NCBI GenBank assembly: GCA_013397435.1
Contig: VZRG01000377.1
Span: 124,001 to 188,000 of the forward strand
Reading direction: 5' to 3'
Length of the DNA stretch: 64,000 nt
Source: Erythrocercus mccallii
Lineage: Eukaryota; Chordata; Aves; Passeriformes; Dicruridae
Shown here: in pieces, positions 59,401 through 64,000 of the stretch
Layout: each line of letters starts with the position of its first letter
How positions within the stretch are numbered: position 1 is the stretch's first letter
Program-made: the position numbers and the translations under genes
Notes under the pieces: generated by a model
Told to the model about the DNA's origin: nothing
Databases searched by the model: none
Seen by the model: the letters and a program-made list of their open reading frames with translations, nothing else

Positions 59401-61965
59401 AAAGTGGATTTTTAAGCTCTTGTGTTCATAGATACAGGAGAATTCCTTGAGAATTAAAAAACACAGGCTAACAAAAAGAACACGGTGTTTGTTATTCTTG
59501 AGCTGATCTCAGGATTTTTGGTTTTCTGATTCATGATTCTGTCATGTTGATGGTAATACGGGTGCCATGTAATGGAAATAAACAGGCCCTCCACTATTTC
59601 TGCTTCTGCCTAAGTAGTCCTATTTTTTAAAGTACACAAGGCCCCCATTACTGGTTGCTGGGAATAATCACACAAAGAAACTGTAGTTTTATAGGAAAAG
59701 AGGGAACTGCTAAGTGTAGCTCTGTTATTCTCTGTGTCCTGAGCCTACCTGTAATATGGATTCAGTGTTTAGGGAAGATTTCTGTTTAATGTGAAAACCG
59801 CAAGCTCAAAAAAAAAAAGGAAAATTAGTTCTGGGTGACGCCAGCTCCTGTTCTCACTTATTTGTTCCTGAAGGCACTTTTTTTGGCAATAATGAAGAAA
59901 CAGTGACCCTGAATTTTGATGTGAATTTGTAAAATAGAGAACTGGTACAGTTTTGCTTGCTTCTGCCCTAAGAGGAGCCATGTTTCTAAAGCCTGGAACG
60001 TATTTTCGATGCATCTGGGAAGGAAACATAATGGTATTGTTTCCAAATGCTCTTTGCATGATGCCTCATGTTTCTCTACCCCCTACTTCCAGTCCTAGTA
60101 AAAATTAAACTATTAAAAGTAGTAGATACCACATCTCTTTCAGACCCCAAAACTTGGTCTCTTTCAAACCCCCGATGCAAGACTTGCTTCCTGAATATGG
60201 GTGATACCATAAATGCAAACTGAGGAAGTGGCCATTAGCATGGACAACGGAAGAAAAATTACAGAATAAAGGGCAAATAAACCTGTTGTAACCACTCACA
60301 GAAAGAAGAGAAAATATCCATAGCCAGACTGAGGCTCCATCGAACTCCCCTCAGAAATGTATTTGCAGAAGTTTGGGGGTTTTGTTTTACTCATCAAGCT
60401 TTGACTGTATCTACTGCCAGCCAATACACATCCTGTGCTGTGAAGATTTGCCTGCCCAGGCTTTTAGTTCTGCCCATGCAGTAGAGAACTTTGGGGACAC
60501 TTCTATCCAGAACCTTTTGCAGTCTTTGTTTTACTCATTACAAGATCTCAGGGCAATCTTTCAGGCTGTAGATATCTGAGACAGGGAAACTTTGAACAGT
60601 TTTTAAAATCTCTGGAAGGAAACGTTCAAAATCAAGCACACACAAGGATGTTTTGCTTGATCTCAGTGAATTTTTGTATTCCATATATCATCTGATTTCA
60701 GTACTCCTTCCCTACCAAACTTGGCCTTTTAATAGAGTAACTTAAGAATTTCCACAGAAACTGACACTTTCAAAGTGTGTGAAACTTTTGGAGTTTGGGA
60801 AACTGAAGCCCTTTAATTTTTTATGATTTTGTTTTGCTTTTTTTAAAATGAATGCCACTTGGTGGTACTGGATACTTGATAAAGCTTGCTGAGCACGTTC
60901 AGATCTGATGTGGAAGTGTATGTGTGCCAGATTAGTGGGTAAATATTGTGCAGTCATGGATTTAATTTTTCTGCTGTATTGAGTGGCTCATAATTCCTTA
61001 CTGCACATGAAATGCAAGGAAGCTCCACTTCTGAGGGAAGCTGACATGGTGTGTTATCCCTTTTCTAGTCTCACTCATCATAGCTCTGCTGAACATGCTC
61101 TTCCAAAGGCCAAGCTAAAATACATGGTTCTCACTCCATGTGCTGGGGAGCCACCCACAGACAAGATATTTCGTATATTTTCTTTCTCTCTCATGACCAG
61201 CTGAGTCAGTGCACCTAGTCAGCAGCTGGCAAATATCGTGTCTTACAAACACAAAATAGGCCACTGCAAATCCCATGAGAGGATAAAGAACATTGCTCAC
61301 TTGAGTCCTCATCTAAATTGAGTGCTGAAGTGAGGAATAAGGCCAAGTGGTGTTTATTTCTTCTTCTTTAATTCTTCCACTCTCTTAAAACTCAAGATGG
61401 CTCTTAAAATGAAAAACTTAGGTTTTTCCTTTGCTTATCTGCAACCATCTTCATCTCAGTCATTGAGCTAATAATAGTGCTTGTTTTCCAGATCTGTTAA
61501 AAAAGAAGAGAAAACTTTCAGGAGGGTAATAGCACTGGAAATTCTGCATGAAGTAAATTAAAAAGACTGTCTCTACACCCAAATAATAACCTCTTTCTCA
61601 CTCTTTTTGGAAACCAATTTCTCCAGTTGTGAGCAACGGTATCCCATTAGTATCAATGGCTCTGCTTGTTTGAAATATAAAAAATGTTCTGCTCGCTGGC
61701 CAGGGCTTTACAGAGATCTTTTGACTCAGAGGTTTGAGACAATTTCAGTTTAAAGATTTGCTGTTTGTTTTCTGTTTCTTTTTAACTTGCTTTTCAAGAC
61801 TTGTAGTTATACTCTGAGCAAATTTAGTAAGAAGTAAGTTAATCAGTTCAATAGATCAGGGTCTTTCATATCATGCATCTAGGTTGTGGGGTTTTTAGAG
61901 GACAAAAGCTAATCTTAGCAGCTATTATCAGTAAACTGATGCAAATGTTTGGAAATTAGTCATTT

Positions 61966-63002
61966 CACAGAATCACAGAATCACAGAATGATCAGGTTGG
62001 AAGAGACCTTCAAGATCAACCCATGCCCTACATCTCAACTAAACCATGGCACTGAGTGCTACATCCAGTCTTTTTTTAAACACATCCAGGGATGGTGATT
62101 CCACCACTTCCCTGGGCAGATCATTCCAAAACTTTATTACTCTCTCTGTGAAAAACTTCTTCCTAATATCCAACTTACATTTCCCTTGACACAGCTTGAG
62201 ACTGTGTCCTCTTGTTCTGTCAGTTGTTGCCTGGTGAAAGGACCAACGCCCACCTGACTACAACAACACTTCAGGAAGTTGTAGACAGCGATAAGGTCAC
62301 CTCTGAGTCTTCTTTTCTCCAGGCTAAACAACCCCAGCTCCCTTAGTCATTCTTCATAGGGCTTGTGTTCCAAGCCCCTCACCAGCCTTTTTGCCTCCTC
62401 TGGACGTGCTCAAGCATCTCAATGTCCTTCTTAACTGAGGGGCCCAGAACTGGACACAATACTCAAGGAGGGGTCTCACCAATGCCATGTACAGGGGAAG
62501 GACGACCTCCCTGCTCCTGCTGGCCACACTGTTCCTGATACAGGCCAGGATGCCATTGGCCTTTTTGGCCAGCTGGGCACACTGATGGCTCATGTTCAGC
62601 TGCTGTCGACCAGCACACCCAGGTCCTTTTCTGCCTGGGCACTCTCCAGCCACACTGTCCACAACCTATAACTCTGCAGGGGGTTTTTGTGGCCAAAGTG
62701 CAGGACTTGGCACTTGGACTCATTAAATTTCATCCCATTAGACTTTGCCCATTCATCCAATCGTTCCAGGTCTCTCTGCAGAGCCCTCCTACCTTCCAAT
62801 AGATCGACACATGCTCCCAGCTTAGTGTCACCTGCAAATTTACCAATGAAAGACTCAATCCCCTCATCCATGTCATCAATAAAAATATTGAACAGAACTG
62901 GCCCCAGCACAGACCCCTGAGGGACACCACTGGTGACAGGCTGCCAGCTGGATGCAGCACCATTCACCACCACTCTCTGGGCCCGGCCATGCAGCCAGTT
63001 CC
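61966..63002 (-). mobile_element. CR1 LINE, 5'-truncated, with remnant ORF2
   Basis: About 1.04 kb in minus orientation. The 3' end (left) has tandem tcacagaa units (61975 on), the complement of the CR1 terminal TTCTGTGA repeats. Rightward it runs through the 3' UTR into the reverse-transcriptase end of ORF2. It is broken at about 63002, where CR1-like sequence stops abruptly. CR1 is the dominant avian LINE. Confidence 0.95.
62596..62973 (-). pseudogene. CR1 ORF2 reverse-transcriptase remnant
   Basis: A 125-codon open stretch that includes SGVPQGSVLGPVLFNIFIDD, the conserved RT palm segment of CR1-type LINEs. The catalytic F/Y-A-D-D box appears here as FAGDTKLG, so the first of the two catalytic aspartates is replaced by glycine. 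The reading frame breaks further downstream (a second frame continues the CR1 similarity at about 62354-62662) and the 5' half of ORF2 is missing. It is a dead copy. Confidence 0.92.
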
Positions 63003-63830
63003 ATTTGAACCATGTCAGAGCTATTCCAACCTTTCTGTTCTAGGTCAAATCTTATCAGATTTAAGCTAATTTATCTGCATTTCAACAAGTAGTTTTCATG
63101 TTTACTCAAAAATGTTGTGCCATCCTTTCTTGTTAAGAACATTTGCTATGTTGGCACAGCTGCAGGAAGAATATGAAGAGTCTGGGGTAGAGACTGGACT
63201 GTAGCCTGTGCTCTGGCTTTGATCATCATGCTCTGGTTAATCTTCTGCAGTTTCCTTTAGTCTTTTGTTCCTACTTTCTCAGTTCATAGCACTTCCAGTC
63301 CCTCATTGCTCCTTGTGCTAGTTATCTCTGGTTGATTTACACACAATGTGAATACTTGGTGCTCATTTGTCCTTGTACCATCATTGTCCCAAGGAAGAAA
63401 TAGCTCTTCTTTATGGACATCATGGCTGCTCTCCATCCTTGTTTATCATAGCTAGGATAAAACTCCATTTACTCTTCTCTTGTAAGATGGGCTCTCCATT
63501 CCCTCATGTGCCTCACAGCACCCTCTTTATATCTGCTCCTGTCTCAATGCTTCTCCTTCCACCAAAGTTTTCATAAAGATTTGTGATTTGGCTATAGACA
63601 TAATATAGACATTTATAGCTTTTCCAAAATACCTGTGGCAGAGCTGGAAACAGCCTAACTGACCCTTCACCCCTTTACTCTGATTTCAGAACTCACTCAT
63701 TTTAATTTTAAAGCCAAGATTTTATGTTCTACAGCTGGACAGATTTTTCTTCTCTTTTTTTTTACCTGCAGCAGGGAACCAGGTGTTCTGACAACATACG
63801 TTGACTGATATTGTGGGTTTTCTTTCCTAG

Positions 63831-63995
63831 GGAGGCTCAGCTTTTTCTCCAGCATCCATAATTACTACACGGAGAGCACAGACCCAAGCAGCAGCCCTGG
63901 CTGAAGATGTGGGATGCCCTTCATCCACCAGTGAGGAAATTGTAGCCTGCCTTCGCCAGGTGCCTGCTCGTGTCCTCAATGACGCTCAAACTAAG
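63831..63995 (+). CDS. TG: TG exon k: ChEL domain, following the large intron
   Basis: 165 nt (55 codons), phase 0 at both ends, acceptor gttttctttcctag and donor gtaca at the window edge. It encodes GGSAFSPASIITTRRAQTQA, then a segment with VGCPSSTSEEIVACLRQVPA and the end RVLNDAQTK. GGSAxSP and CLRQxPAxVLNDAQTK are thyroglobulin ChEL signatures. The two cysteines correspond to the second conserved loop of the cholinesterase fold. Because entry and exit are both phase 0, splicing across the 34.7-kb intron is frame-neutral. Confidence 0.96.
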
Positions 63996-64000
63996 GTACA

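Larger units (their letters stand above)
49666..63830 (+). other. TG large intron, part between SLA start and TG exon k
   Basis: About 14 kb. It must contain any 5' noncoding exon and promoter of SLA, but neither could be identified from sequence alone and no clear CpG island is visible. It holds a diverged tandem duplication at 52866-52932, a CR1 fragment near 53231-53440 and a longer CR1 copy at 61966-63002. A 10-12 base A-run occurs near 51840. The acceptor for exon k is gttttctttcctag. Confidence 0.65.
1076..63995 (+). other. TG: Thyroglobulin gene segment (11 internal exons, partial gene)
   Basis: Thyroglobulin is the large secreted glycoprotein of the thyroid follicle on which thyroid hormones are made and stored. 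The eleven exons splice with GT-AG boundaries into one open frame of about 515 codons (the first codon is split with an upstream exon). They run from the last type-3B repeat, through a short linker and the last type-3A repeat, into the ChEL domain. In the family the ChEL domain is needed for folding, dimerisation and export of the protein. Residue order, cysteine spacing and exon phases fit vertebrate TG throughout. The 5' exons (type-1 and type-2 repeats) and the 3' half of ChEL lie outside the window. The last intron contains SLA on the other strand. Identification is from recall of the family, not from a search, but similarity is strong across every exon. Confidence 0.96.

Noticed and set aside
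62687..62920. 77-codon plus ORF opposite the CR1 reverse transcriptase
   Set aside because: It is the antisense shadow of the CR1 ORF2 remnant.

Overview
The window looks like avian nuclear DNA, probably from a songbird. It is AT-rich, gene-poor and intron-dominated, with several degraded CR1 (chicken-repeat 1) LINE fragments, one of which still encodes a reverse-transcriptase segment. It also carries an isolated retroviral LTR of a kind I associate with passerines. Two vertebrate protein-coding genes are recognisable, and both are built from short exons with canonical GT-AG boundaries and consistent phases.

Plus strand, whole window: eleven consecutive internal exons of thyroglobulin (TG), at 1076-1187, 1695-1774, 3253-3396, 5863-5928, 14883-15017, 15735-15899, 17030-17252, 19627-19720, 23561-23720, 28935-29134 and 63831-63995. 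Spliced, they give 1544 nt, about 515 codons, with no stop. They encode the end of the cysteine-rich type-3 repeat region followed by the first half of the cholinesterase-like (ChEL) domain. Both gene ends lie outside the window. The last intron seen (29135-63830, 34.7 kb) is by far the largest.

Minus strand, inside that large TG intron: a complete coding sequence for the Src-like adaptor SLA (SLAP). It has seven coding exons from the ATG at 49665 down to the TAA at 33954, 837 nt and 278 residues. The layout is a myristoylation-type N-terminus, SH3, SH2 and a C-terminal tail. The same nested, antisense arrangement of SLA in TG is known in mammals, so the gene-in-gene layout is old.

The rest is intron. 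It holds at least eight CR1 pieces, a 674-bp solo LTR with candidate target-site duplications (23797-24470), two MIR/CORE-SINE-like relics, a possible further ancient repeat, two small degenerate tandem repeats, simple-sequence tracts and several unrecognised ORFs that are probably chance. I found no tRNA, rRNA, CRISPR or convincingly novel gene system. The most informative points are the nested gene pair, the lost serine-nucleophile motif in the ChEL domain, the sharply CpG-rich ChEL exon in AT-rich surroundings, and a same-strand 95-codon ORF in an SLA intron.
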